Origin: Panulirus ornatus
Lineage: Eukaryota; Arthropoda; Malacostraca; Decapoda; Palinuridae
DNA: 64,000 nt
Reading direction: 5' to 3'
NCBI RefSeq assembly: GCF_036320965.1
Contig: NC_092225.1
Span: 7,696,502 to 7,760,501 of the forward strand
The notes under the pieces are model-generated. The model made no database searches and had not been told where the DNA came from. It worked only from the letters and a program-made list of their open reading frames with translations. The stretch's first letter is position 1; every line of letters starts with the position of its first letter. Position numbers and translations under genes: made by a program. This document shows, piece after piece, positions 1-10,789 of this stretch.

Positions 1-1871
1 AGTGAGGCAAATGGGAGGTGAAAACAAGTAGTGGTGATGTGAAAAGGAGATGGAGTGAGTATTTTGAAGGTTTGTTGAATGTGTTTGATGATAGAGTGGC
101 AGATATAGGGTGTTTTGGTCGAGGTGGTGTGCAAAGTGAGAGGGTTAGGGAAAATGATTTGGTAAACAGAGAAGAGGTAGTAAAAGCTTTGCGGAAGATG
201 AAAGCCGGCAAGGCAGCAGGTTTGGATGGTATTGCAGTGGAATTTACTAAAAAAGGGGGTGACTGTATTATTGACTGGTTGGTAAGGTTATTTAATGTAT
301 GTATGACTCATGGTGAGGTGCCTGAGGATTGGCGGAATGCGTGCATAGTGCCATTGTACAAAGGCAAAGGGGATAAGAGTGAGTGCTCAAATTACAGAGG
401 TATAAGTTTGTTGAGCATTCCTGGTAAGTTATATGGGATGGTATTGATTGAGAGGGTGAAGGCATGTACAGAGCATCAGATTGGGGAAGAGCAGTGTGGT
501 TTCAGAAGTGGTAGAGGATGTGTGGATCAGGTGTTTGCTTTGAAGAATGTATGTGAGAAATACTTAGAAAAGCAAATGGATTTGTATGTAGCATTTATGG
601 ATCTGGAGAAGGCATATGATAGAGTTGATAGAGATGCTCTGTGGAAGGTATTAAGAATATATGGTGTGGGAGGCAAGTTGTTAGAAGCAGTGAAAAGTTT
701 TTATCGAGGATGTAAGGCATGTGTACGTGTAGGAAGAGAGGAAAGTGATTGGTTCTCAGTGAATGTAGGTTTGCGGCAGGGGTGTGTGATGTCTCCATGG
801 TTGTTTAATTTGTTTATGGATGGGGTTGTTAGGGAGGTGAATGCAAGAGTTTTGGAAAGAGGGGCAAGTATGAAGTCTGTTGGGGATGAGAGAGCTTGGG
901 AAGTGAGTCAGTTGTTGTTCGCTGATGATACAGCGCTGGTGGCTGATTCATGTGAGAAACTGCAGAAGCTGGTGACTGAGTTTGGTAAAGTGTGTGAAAG
1001 AAGAAAGTTAAGAGTAAATGTGAATAAGAGCAAGGTTATTAGGTACAGTAGGGTTGAGGGTCAAGTCAATTGTGAGGTGAGTTTGAATGGAGAAAAACTG
1101 GAGGAAGTGAAGTGTTTTAGATATCTGGGAGTGGATCTGGCAGCGGATGGAACCATGGAAGCGGAAGTGGATCATAGGGTGGGGGAGGGGGCGAAAATCC
1201 TGGGAGCCTTGAAGAATGTGTGGAAGTCGAGAACATTATCTCGGAAAGCAAAAATGGGTATGTTTGAAGGAATAGTGGTTCCAACAATGTTGTATGGTTG
1301 CGAGGCGTGGGCTATGGATAGAGTTGTGCGCAGGAGGATGGATGTGCTGGAAATGAGATGTTTGAGGACAATGTGTGGTGTGAGGTGGTTTGATCGAGTA
1401 AGTAACGTAAGGGTAAGAGAGATGTGTGGAAATAAAAAGAGCGTGGTTGAGAGAGCAGAAGAGGGTGTTTTGAAATGGTTTGGGCACATGGAGAGAATGA
1501 GTGAGGAAAGATTGACCAAGAGGATATATGTGTCGGAGGTGGAGGGAACGAGGAGAAGTGGGAGACCAAATTGGAGGTGGAAAGGTGGAGTGAAAAAGAT
1601 TTTGTGTGATCGGGGCCTGAACAAGCAGGAGGGTGAAAGGAGGGCAAGGAATAGAGTGAACTGGATCGATGTGGTATACCGGGGTTGACGTGCTGTCAGT
1701 GGATTGAATCAGGGCATGTGAAGCGTCTGGGGTAAACCATGGAAAGCTGTGTAGGTATGTATATTTGCGTGTGTGGACGTATGTATAATCATGTGTATGG
1801 GGGTGGTTTGGGCCATTTCTTTCGTCTGTTTCCTTGCGCTACCTCGCAAACGCGGGAGACAGCGACAAAGC
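1..1871 (+). mobile_element. RTE-like LINE copy 1, subfamily A, cut by window edge
   Basis: This is a non-LTR retrotransposon copy read on the plus strand. It holds the whole reverse transcriptase and C-terminal domain, then a 183-bp 3' UTR ending in a GC-rich hairpin (about 1831-1870) that runs straight into an A-run and TA/TG arrays. The endonuclease part is missing because the window starts inside the element. Near base 3 an in-frame stop and a small deletion relative to sibling copies break the join to any upstream frame. It belongs to the young subfamily A (SVGDERAW in the RT, LCDRG near the C-terminus, short 3' UTR). Clade assignment to RTE rests on size, single ORF and simple-repeat tail, and is inferred. 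Confidence 0.9.
18..1688 (+). CDS. LINE reverse transcriptase, open fragment of 556 aa
   Basis: This frame encodes the RNA-dependent DNA polymerase that copies the LINE transcript at the insertion site. RT motifs are visible in order: GLDGIAVEF near residue 70, [19 protein letters not shown] near 115-135, motif [10 protein letters not shown] with Asp195, motif [15 protein letters not shown] near 255, motif C FADD with Asp303 and Asp304, and RYLGVDL near 370. All three catalytic aspartates are present. The C-terminal part has WFGHMERM and GRPNWRW, a basic tail found in all copies here. The listed start is a GTG after an in-frame stop, so it is not a real initiation codon; the frame is the 3' part of a longer ORF. 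It is one of the least damaged copies, but lacks the endonuclease within the window. Confidence 0.88.
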   Translation: MKTSSGDVKRRWSEYFEGLLNVFDDRVADIGCFGRGGVQSERVRENDLVNREEVVKALRKMKAGKAAGLDGIAVEFTKKGGDCIIDWLVRLFNVCMTHGEVPEDWRNACIVPLYKGKGDKSECSNYRGISLLSIPGKLYGMVLIERVKACTEHQIGEEQCGFRSGRGCVDQVFALKNVCEKYLEKQMDLYVAFMDLEKAYDRVDRDALWKVLRIYGVGGKLLEAVKSFYRGCKACVRVGREESDWFSVNVGLRQGCVMSPWLFNLFMDGVVREVNARVLERGASMKSVGDERAWEVSQLLFADDTALVADSCEKLQKLVTEFGKVCERRKLRVNVNKSKVIRYSRVEGQVNCEVSLNGEKLEEVKCFRYLGVDLAADGTMEAEVDHRVGEGAKILGALKNVWKSRTLSRKAKMGMFEGIVVPTMLYGCEAWAMDRVVRRRMDVLEMRCLRTMCGVRWFDRVSNVRVREMCGNKKSVVERAEEGVLKWFGHMERMSEERLTKRIYVSEVEGTRRSGRPNWRWKGGVKKILCDRGLNKQEGERRARNRVNWIDVVYRG

Positions 1872-3134
<1,263 letters not shown>

Positions 3135-3156
3135 AAAAAAAAAAAAAAAAAAAAAA

Positions 3157-3192
<36 letters not shown>
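3135..3192 (+). repeat. A-run, (TA)n, (TG)n tail of copy 2
   Basis: About 23 A, five TA units and about 12 TG units follow the LINE hairpin. It is the same A-TA-TG order as after copy 1, which suggests that the order is inherited from the element and not from the target. Confidence 0.93.
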
Positions 3193-3539
3193 CTTGGCAG
3201 ATCTTCCCTCAAACATGTTTCAGTGAACATGACTGCGAATTCAGCATTTATCGGTGTCTTGCTGATGTTCTCAACTTGTCTCATGATTCACTTACACTGC
3301 TTCGGTAGATTACCAATAAGCTGGCCCAAGTTCACTGCAGGGGTGGCACTAAACTCAAGTTTGGGTTTGGTACATCTCCTGCCTCCAGGGATCGAATACC
3401 ACTACGGTCTCCTCCTCTCCCAACACCAGGAGAGGAGCAAGGGAGTGGCACACTTCACTGAAAATATCAGTCTACCTTCCTGTCTCATGTCTCCTGCAGG
3501 AAATATTTGTTTATATAGATTTATTTCAGCTCTATTCTG

Positions 3540-3540
<1 letters not shown>
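3193..3540. other. Unassigned DNA
   Basis: Sequence without low complexity and without any motif I recognise. A 170-codon frame runs through it from the LINE tail but begins in repeat DNA and has no domain signature, so I do not call a gene. Confidence 0.5.

Positions 3541-3593
<53 letters not shown>
3541..3593 (+). repeat. (TG)n microsatellite
   Basis: Perfect TG array of about 26 units that is not attached to a recognisable LINE end. Confidence 0.97.
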
Positions 3594-3598
<5 letters not shown>

Positions 3599-3734
3599 TA
3601 AATACTTTCATATATAGCTTATTATGAGTAATGTCAAATGAGGTTTGCTGTGAGTATTATCAATCTAGAGTTAATATAAGAACTGTCATATGTTGTTAGT
3701 ACTGTCATATATCATTCACCGTAAGGAGACATAT

Positions 3735-3930
3735 TCAGTTTACTAAAAGTACTGTCATATATAGTTACCAGTAGTACGATCATATATATGTAACTAAAAG
3801 TACTGTCATATATAGTAACCATTAGTACGATCATATATATGTAACTAAAAGTACTGTCATATATAGTACCCATTAGTACGATCATATATATGTAACTCAA
3901 AGTACTGTCATATATAGTTAATATCAGTAA
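3735..3930. repeat. 51-bp tandem repeat (minisatellite)
   Basis: Four units start near 3742, 3793, 3844 and 3895, a period of 51 bp. Each has ACTAAAAGTACTGTCATAT and then AGTACGATCATATATATG, two half-units that themselves look alike, so the ancestral period may be about 25 bp. Degenerate relatives (AGTACTGTCATAT-like words) extend from about 3600 to 4060. Since 51 is a multiple of three, an open minus-strand frame passes through it; I do not treat this as coding. Confidence 0.92.
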
Positions 3931-5524
3931 AGTCGTGTATATCTAACTACAAGTACAACATGAGTATTCATGCATTGTCTACTGTGAGTACTACCGTCAC
4001 TTCTAGTTTACCATGAATATTTATTTACAGCTTACTGTGTAGAGTATTGTCATATATCTTGTAAGATTAACGGAAAAATAGAAAAAAAATCTTGATTTAT
4101 CTTAGCCTTTGCATAAGTTTATTTGACAGGAGCGCTCAGCAAGCAAATCCACTTTGCACCACTAATTCAATAGAAAATATACAGTTTAAATGTGGACAGA
4201 AAACTCCCAGTCTGTATATTGACAGTGGCCAAGATCAGGCCACGACGCTCCACATTAATCCGGAAATGGTAAATACCTATTGGATGACTTTTGTGTTGAT
4301 CTTGCACAGTCAAATTTGCTTTTTCTTGTCATGTTGTATGCGGAAGTTAATTATTAGTTTGACGTGAGCGACGCACTGTGTAGTGGGTACTACTACCACC
4401 ACCCGGCCTACCAGCCCTTCCATCTCTCTCCTCTCATCCAGGGCGACGAGCTAACCAACTCTCCCTCCCTCCCTCCCACTTGGACTGGTCCATGAAATAC
4501 GTATGTACCTGCAACTTACCTTTTAGTGTATAGCCTCAGTGGGTAAAAAGTTAGTCCCAAGTGTCTTTAATGTTGACTTAAGTGTTGGAAACTTGGGGAG
4601 TTAGTGTTAGTGTCTTGATCATTGCCTCGTTGTGTTTTAGGAGCTGCGTGAGAACTTCTGGTAGCGTTCAATATCGCAGGTTAGTGGATGGAATGTAGTC
4701 ACAACGAGCCTTCATTAAGAAGTCTTCTTTACGTGTGTCTGTCCATCAACGCCACTCCCGCAGAGAATCTCACTTATGTTTCCACATTTACGAGATAAAC
4801 TATAAAGTCTCCTCAAGGGATTCTATACAAGACGGGCTTTCCAAGGCTGGCCAAATAAGTTTCCTAGTTCCAAAGTTTTACAACTGCTGGTGATTATCAT
4901 GAGAGGTTTATATATACACTTAAATATAACAAGGTTTCTGATCTGATTTTCGATGATAATTTTCTCTGTGTAATCTACTAAGTCTTCCAGCACGAAGACA
5001 GGCGATGTTCCCTTCACACAGTCCAATACCACACCGTATCCTACTACAATATCTACATCCACAAGATCTAGAAGGTTTAAGTCTACAACATCAACATTTA
5101 TAAGAGTTATACTTTAAAAAACACACACTACTGATTTGGTTATTCTACACGACTTTCACATCAGTCTTGGTAAAGACGTTACCATTATAAGTAACTATAT
5201 TCCAGTTAAGATCTGAGTCATTGAACGTCATCATGAACTTTGTACGAAACTTTAGTGTAGCATATTGTGACCGTACTCCATTACCTTGGTATAAACACTC
5301 TGTACATCTGTTAAGAGAACATCATTGTCGGGGATCTGGTTATTGTTACCTCGGCAGAAAGAAAAGAGAGCAACCTGGACCAAAGTAGTGAAACTTGACA
5401 GCCACTGAAGCGCCCGCTCACTAAGCAGCCGTCATTAACCTCTCAATACTCAAGCGGGTCGTACCAGTAATACACCTCCTTAGTCAGTTGCTGCCTATCA
5501 CCTACTACCTACCGAGAGAGAAAG
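3931..5524. other. Unassigned DNA
   Basis: After the decaying edge of the 51-bp repeat I see no domain, no RNA gene and no long array. The only visible texture is pyrimidine-rich sequence near 4400-4490 with several CCCTCC words. Open frames are short and of unremarkable composition. Confidence 0.5.
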
Positions 5525-5745
5525 ATAGAAAGGGACGAGCAGGATCAGAGTAAAATGGAGCGACGTGCTGCCAATGACCATACGAAGCAGTCACATAAAA
5601 CCATGGAAGTGGTCTGTGGGGCTTGGATGTGGATGTTGGGCTCTGATTTTGGTGCATCATATACAAGACAGCTAAGGAGTGGATGTGACCAAACGAAACG
5701 GTTGTTTTAACTGCTACTAGCGCTACCTCGCTTAAGCTAGAAGCA
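5525..5745 (+). mobile_element. Old LINE 3' UTR relic (subfamily B type)
   Basis: Despite many substitutions, the landmarks of the long B-type 3' UTR occur in order: GACGTGCTGCCAATG (GACGTGCTGTCAATG elsewhere), CATGGAAGTGGTCTGTGGGG, GATGTGGATG, TTTTGGTGCAT and GCGCTACCTCGC. The coding part upstream is reduced to a few recognisable bases. It shows that the family was present long before the near-identical A copies inserted. Confidence 0.7.
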
Positions 5746-6429
5746 ACGAAAGAAAAGAGCTCCAAGCAGCTTCGAATACAACAAATCTAAAGGTCGAGAT
5801 GGCGGAAGATTATGAAGTGGGTTGGCCCTCTGGAGGTGTGGTAAATCAGTGGACAAGTGGACAAGAGGAAGGCAGTTAGTGTTACCAGTATCTCATACCC
5901 AGAGAGATGATTGTGGTGTCAGCAGCTCTTGAAACTCCGGGTGCCTGCAGTCCTGCATTTGGCCAGGATACTTGGCCGAGTCTCCAGGAATAGTACAAAA
6001 TTTCTCTTGGGCCACGAGTTGGTGTATCATTTCATATTCAGCTACCTTGTGGAAAGGCATGTAAGACACCGTCAAATACATCGGCCGTAAGATAACACGG
6101 TATTCCTGGACTCAAGAATCTACACAATATTCGTCATCTGTTCCTCGAACAACATTCCTGTTACCATGACTTCGTGAAATCTACAGGACCTTTGACCTGA
6201 TCCTCAAGAGTCAGGTCAAAAGTTACACATCAACGTAAAGAAGGCTCGTAATGCCGTCATGTTGTTCAAGAGCTTCAGCTTAATCGTTTTAAAGAGCTGG
6301 TGCCAGAGTCACCAGCTCAAGAGAAGAGGATATTGATTTGGTGTTACGACTTGTCTCTTGTGATGGTGGTAGATATGACTGTGATGCCCCGGGTGAGTGA
6401 CTACCAGGTACAATCAAGAACTAGTTCAG
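5746..6429. other. Unassigned DNA
   Basis: No recognised protein motif, RNA gene or tandem array. Short open frames only. Confidence 0.5.
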
Positions 6430-6780
6430 CATGTTTGAAGGCATATGCCTGGGCTTGATGCAATTATTATTGAATTTATGCAACACTCGGCAAGCTGCTG
6501 CGTCACACGATGACTGTGAGGCCGCTGGCAATTCAAGGGTGGGCCGTTTTGGTAACTCTTTCCCTACACCTCAAAGCTCTGGAGCTCTCTTCCCTCTCAC
6601 GTCGTCCCCCATAAGTATGATCTGGCACATATTTTAAAAAGTTTTTCACCTCCTCCAACATTCGTAAATATTTTCCCTTGTCTCTTCCTTTTCCATTTTT
6701 ATTAACTTCTCTGTATTTCTGTGAAGGCCCGGCCTTGGGTGTGGACTTTTATCCGTGACTGGAGCCTACAACAAGGAAAA
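6430..6780 (+). mobile_element. Decayed LINE C-terminus (CR1/Jockey-like)
   Basis: In the frame through 6570-6635 the translation reads SKLWSSLPSHVVPHKYDL, the WNSLP..V.P..YDL signature seen at the extreme C-terminus of many CR1/Jockey-type reverse transcriptases. The reading is split between frames (FGNSF in one, SKLW in another), so it is an old relic. It is a different family from the RTE-like LINE of this window. Clade is uncertain. Confidence 0.55.
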
Positions 6781-7474
6781 ATAAATAAATATACGTCGAT
6801 TGTATACCTGTCTGAAGTCGATCATATTTTTGTTCATCTCTTTACGTTTATGTCTAAAGGCTGCTGGTGCTCTGTATAAGGACATACTAAATTCTGTTGT
6901 TGGTATATTTGTTCTTTATCTCTGACAACAGAGTAACGCGATTCAAATTCTTTGAATTTTTGACAATGTAAATATTTTGCATACTTGCAGTGGGCGTTCA
7001 GAGGGTTGGTATGTTGATCGCTTGGGCTAGCGACTGCTAAGGTCATTAATGCCGTCAATGGCAAATTACATCCATCATTTGGAAAATCTTAACCCCTTCA
7101 GGTGTTAAGTATAATGCCCAGACCAAGTACACTCTCGCTATGTATATGGTACAAGGAGAGGGGCACACCTTTCCCAAAGACCACACTTACTCTTATTGAG
7201 GACATTAAGATATGTAAGCGGATGACATATAGTACACTGCCTTTCCAGTGTCCTTCCTTAACCTTTCATATCGACATATGTCCCAGATGCAGTATCGAGA
7301 ATTTCCAACTTCAAAAGACTTCCCATGTAAAGAGATGACCACCTACCACGTTCCAGGAAATATCCAGAATCTCATTTCACTTGTCTTTATCAGGAAACAT
7401 CTCATTATTGGCTTCGTCAACCCTAGACACTTCAAAGCCCGTTTATACTCACATACATACAGACGCGTGTTTAT
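6781..7474. other. Unassigned DNA
   Basis: No motif recognised on either strand; open frames under 80 codons without domain signatures. Confidence 0.5.
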
Positions 7475-7720
7475 CTGTACATAACGTATCTAACTACTTC
7501 TAAACTACGAGGAAAGGGTGCAAGGGTTCTATATCTGCGGGTCCATTTTTCTTGAACTTTCAGTACCATCAGGAGCCTTTTAAACCCTTGTAAACTGACG
7601 ACAATCACTGTTCCCTTGTTCAGTCTGTTCCATCCATCCACCACACTTACACTACAACGGTACTTCTTTACATCTTTACCACAAAGGCAAGAAAGTTGCA
7701 TGACGCACGATCACTAACCC
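7475..7720 (-). mobile_element. Possible LINE C-terminal relic
   Basis: The minus strand reads YRCSVSVVDGWNRLNKGTV followed by SLQGFKRLL. The pattern V..WN.L...VV..SL..FK..L matches the closing segment of CR1-like reverse transcriptases. There is nothing else intact, and the match is short, so the call is tentative. Confidence 0.4.
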
Positions 7721-7899
7721 CCATGCACATTTGTTAATAATTCATCCATTTGTTTGGTAGGATTGATATTGCTAACAGCTGGGGTAATATATTTTCGGAA
7801 AATAGTACATTGGTTTATGATCAGTTAAGCAGGAAGGTTGAGCCGGCAAGCTTGGAAGTGGGAAAGGGTAAATAGGGTGGTGAGTGGTTAAACCAATGA

Positions 7900-8770
7900 A
7901 CATTGTTAATCAGCTGTTCAGGGAAGGAGGACGTAATGGTGGTGAATGCCTACTAAAGTCTTCGGGGATCTTCACCCCCATAGCCTTGGCTGTTAGGAAG
8001 GATCGTTGGTAGACCAAATTGTTGGAAGCCGCAGCCCTATGCCCAAGTAGCTCCCATAGCCTGGCTGGTCTGGTACACTTTCTGCGTACTTTTCCAATGC
8101 ATTGTTGAACTTCTCTACTGTTCAACCCGTGCTGTTTCAGAGGATAGTTGGCGAGGTGTTGAAGAGTCTTGGACCTGGATGTTTAAGATGTTCTCTCTTT
8201 GTGCATACCGCACCTTTGGATTTCAGAGGTAGTACCTTGCAAAGTCTTCCACGCCTGTAGTGGCAGTAGGATGTTATTACGGAGCGTAATATGGGAACCA
8301 TACCTTCTAAGATTTTACGGATACAGATGATGAAATAATTCCCCCCGTCTGCACTCCAGGCAGTATAACCTCGGAGATTTCAGCCGTTCCATGTAATTTA
8401 GCTCCTTTACCACATTAATATGTGCTGTGAAAGATATTTGTACGCTTTCTAATTCCGTAATTTCGCCCGCATTGTTAGATGATATTATAACGCAGCAATA
8501 CTAAATTCGGGAAAGAATCCGCGTCTTGGAAAATGTCATCATTGGTTTTTCTTACCTTGTCTTGTAGGTCCGCAGGATCCAGCCAATCATCCTTCTGCAT
8601 GAGGAAACTGTTGTTTTATTGTATATGCTGAAGGTTAAGCCGTCAAACATCATCACTACGAGGTCTTTCGCTTTATCCAACTGGTTTATGATAGCGTCTA
8701 CGTCTATTTGGTATTCTTTGTCATTTTTCACTTCTTCAATTTCCCCATACCAGAGGAGGTTGTGTTGACC
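7900..8770 (-). mobile_element. Decayed CR1-like LINE, RT 3' part
   Basis: Read on the minus strand, scattered frames give CRRMIGWILRTYKTR (near 8540-8600), then VKELNYMERLKSPRLYCLE (near 8360-8420), YTRKILEGMVP (near 8290-8320) and finally LGHRAAASNNLVYQ (near 8010-8060). These follow the order expected in the post-palm C-terminal region of CR1-like elements (RM.GWILRTF, NY.ERLK.L.LYSLERRRERY, KILEG.VP). Multiple stops and frameshifts show an inactive relic. The polymerase motifs themselves are not visible. Confidence 0.65.
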
Positions 8771-8959
8771 AGGGATGGAGGGAGGGTGTGGTGAGGGAGG
8801 GTGTGGTAGTAAGGGAGGGAAGAAGTGGTGATAGTGAGAGAAGATGTAGCGGGAAGGGAGAATGGATGGTGAGGGTGAGGGAGGTTGTAGTGGTCAGAGA
8901 GGAAGAAGAACGTGGCGTTGGTGTGGGAGGGTGACGTGGCCAGGGACGGAAGCCTGAGT

Positions 8960-9380
8960 GGTGTTGACGGAAGGTGTGGTTTACCAGGGAGGGAGGGAGG
9001 GAATGATATCGGTGAGGGAGGATATGGAATCACTCCGAAGGCGCAAGCAGTCGAGGACCTATAGGGACCAATTCTGCTTGTGTTTTCTATTCCTGGGAGT
9101 ATCAAAATCTAGGAGGGTGTCATCATTTGTCTCCTCTCTTATCTCGAAAGTCTGCAGGATCCATTCCACCATCTCTTTTAGGATGACACAACTGTTGCTT
9201 TACTGAAGGAAAGGTCGGCACACATCAATATTCCGAGGTTCTTCACGATGCTCAATCGAAACATAACAGCGTTTGTGTCCGTCTGTTTTTGTGTAATGCT
9301 CTTCAGCTCCTCACTGTCCCCACTCCAAGGAGATGAAACACTCACTTGAAAAGCATGATGGTTTCGGTGGCCCACATAAG
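8960..9380 (-). mobile_element. Second decayed CR1-like LINE fragment
   Basis: The minus strand gives GDSEELKSIT, VKNLGILMCADLSFS, a broken RMVEWILQTF-like segment and ILPGIENTSRIGPYRSSTA. This corresponds to the KDLGVLMS.DLSFS, GWILRTF and LPRLEY..QLWSP blocks that follow the catalytic palm in CR1-like reverse transcriptases. It covers part of the same region as the relic at 7900-8770, so these are two copies or one internally rearranged copy. Confidence 0.65.
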
Positions 9381-9513
9381 TAACTACATATGTATCATTC
9401 ATTTATTAATGCAGAATAGAAACTTACATAACTATATCCCAGTATTAATGTATCTACATAATGTATTAAATAATGAGTGTAAACACATCTTTTACTGTAA
9501 TTACCATAAACAA

Positions 9514-9664
<151 letters not shown>

Positions 9665-9974
9665 CAGCAAATGCACAAAACATTTTTCCTTTACTTTTTA
9701 ACATTACAGCAAAAAAAAAAAAAAATTCTTTCATTTCAAAAAAAAAAAAAAAAAGAGAACCAAACTGACAACGCACTGGATTCTACTGTCAACAAATCTT
9801 TATCCAGATTACGGTCCAGGTCAGAGCACCGACATACACCTCATCCCTATCACGTGACCAGGAAGGAGGAAGAAGCTTTTCCGTCCCCTGCGGCAGGCAC
9901 CTGTGCTGCAGCCCAGCGGTCTGGCAACCTTCCCCGACAGACGAGCATGGAACTGGTTCATGTTCCCAGCCTTA

Positions 9975-10500
9975 AGTAAGTGAGGAGGACAAGACGCCCC
10001 CGGACGCAACATACGATCCCAGACCACTAAGCAGGTAATGAAGACGTCCCTGGACCTACTACAGTCTTCTAGGCCTTCCAGCAAGTGATGAGGACGTCCC
10101 TGGACCTACTACAGTCTTCCAGGCCATCCAGCAAGTGATGAGGACGTCCCTGGACACACTACAGTGTTCCAGGCTATCCAGCAGGTAATGAGGACGTCCC
10201 TCGACCTACTACAGTCTTCCAGGCCATCTAGCAAGTGATGAGGACGTCCCTGGACCTACTACAGTCTTCCATGCCATCCAGCAAATGATGAGGACGTCCC
10301 TGGACATAATACAGTGTTCCAGGCCATCCAGCAATAGACGAGGGCAACCACGGTGCCCTAGACCATCCTGCAAGTAATGAGAACGTCCCTGAACCCTACA
10401 GTGTCCTAGGCCATCCAGGAAAAGATGAGGACGTCCTTGGACCCACCAGTGTCCCAGACCATCTAGCAAGAGAGGAAAACGATTCTAAACCCACAATAGC
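9975..10500. repeat. 50-bp GC-rich minisatellite
   Basis: AGGACGTCCCTGGACCTACT recurs at 10091, 10141, 10191, 10241 and 10291, a 50-bp period, each time followed by ACAGT.TTCCAGGCCATCCAGCA. Well-preserved units run from about 10030 to 10330 and decaying units continue to about 10790, past a C-run near 10540. No LINE sequence is associated with it. Confidence 0.93.
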
Positions 10501-10789
10501 GTCCTATACCATCCAGCAAGGAACGAGGACCCCCCAACACCCCCCCCCCCCCTCCACACACACCTCGGACCAACCAACATCCATCTACCAAGTGACGAAG
10601 ACTCCCCTGGAACCCCCAGTGTGTTCCAAACTATCCAACAACTGACGGGGGCGTCACTGGACGCCCCTATAGCTACCACATTGTCCTCAATCAGCCACAA
10701 GAGCAAAGTTCCAACGAGGTCCTCCGTCTCCCAGAACAGAAGAACGTCCCTCGATTCCCGCATTCTACCTGCTTTACGTGTTGTGGACT

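Noticed and set aside
1172..1624. Antisense frames of about 110-158 codons (Pro/Ser/Leu-rich, recurring in every LINE copy)
   Set aside because: They are the reverse-strand shadow of the conserved LINE C-terminal coding region, recur only because the LINE recurs, and have no domain.
3735..3930. CRISPR-like spaced repeats
   Set aside because: The whole 51-bp unit is conserved with no variable spacers, and the genome is eukaryotic. The 50-, 30- and 32-bp arrays are rejected for the same reason.
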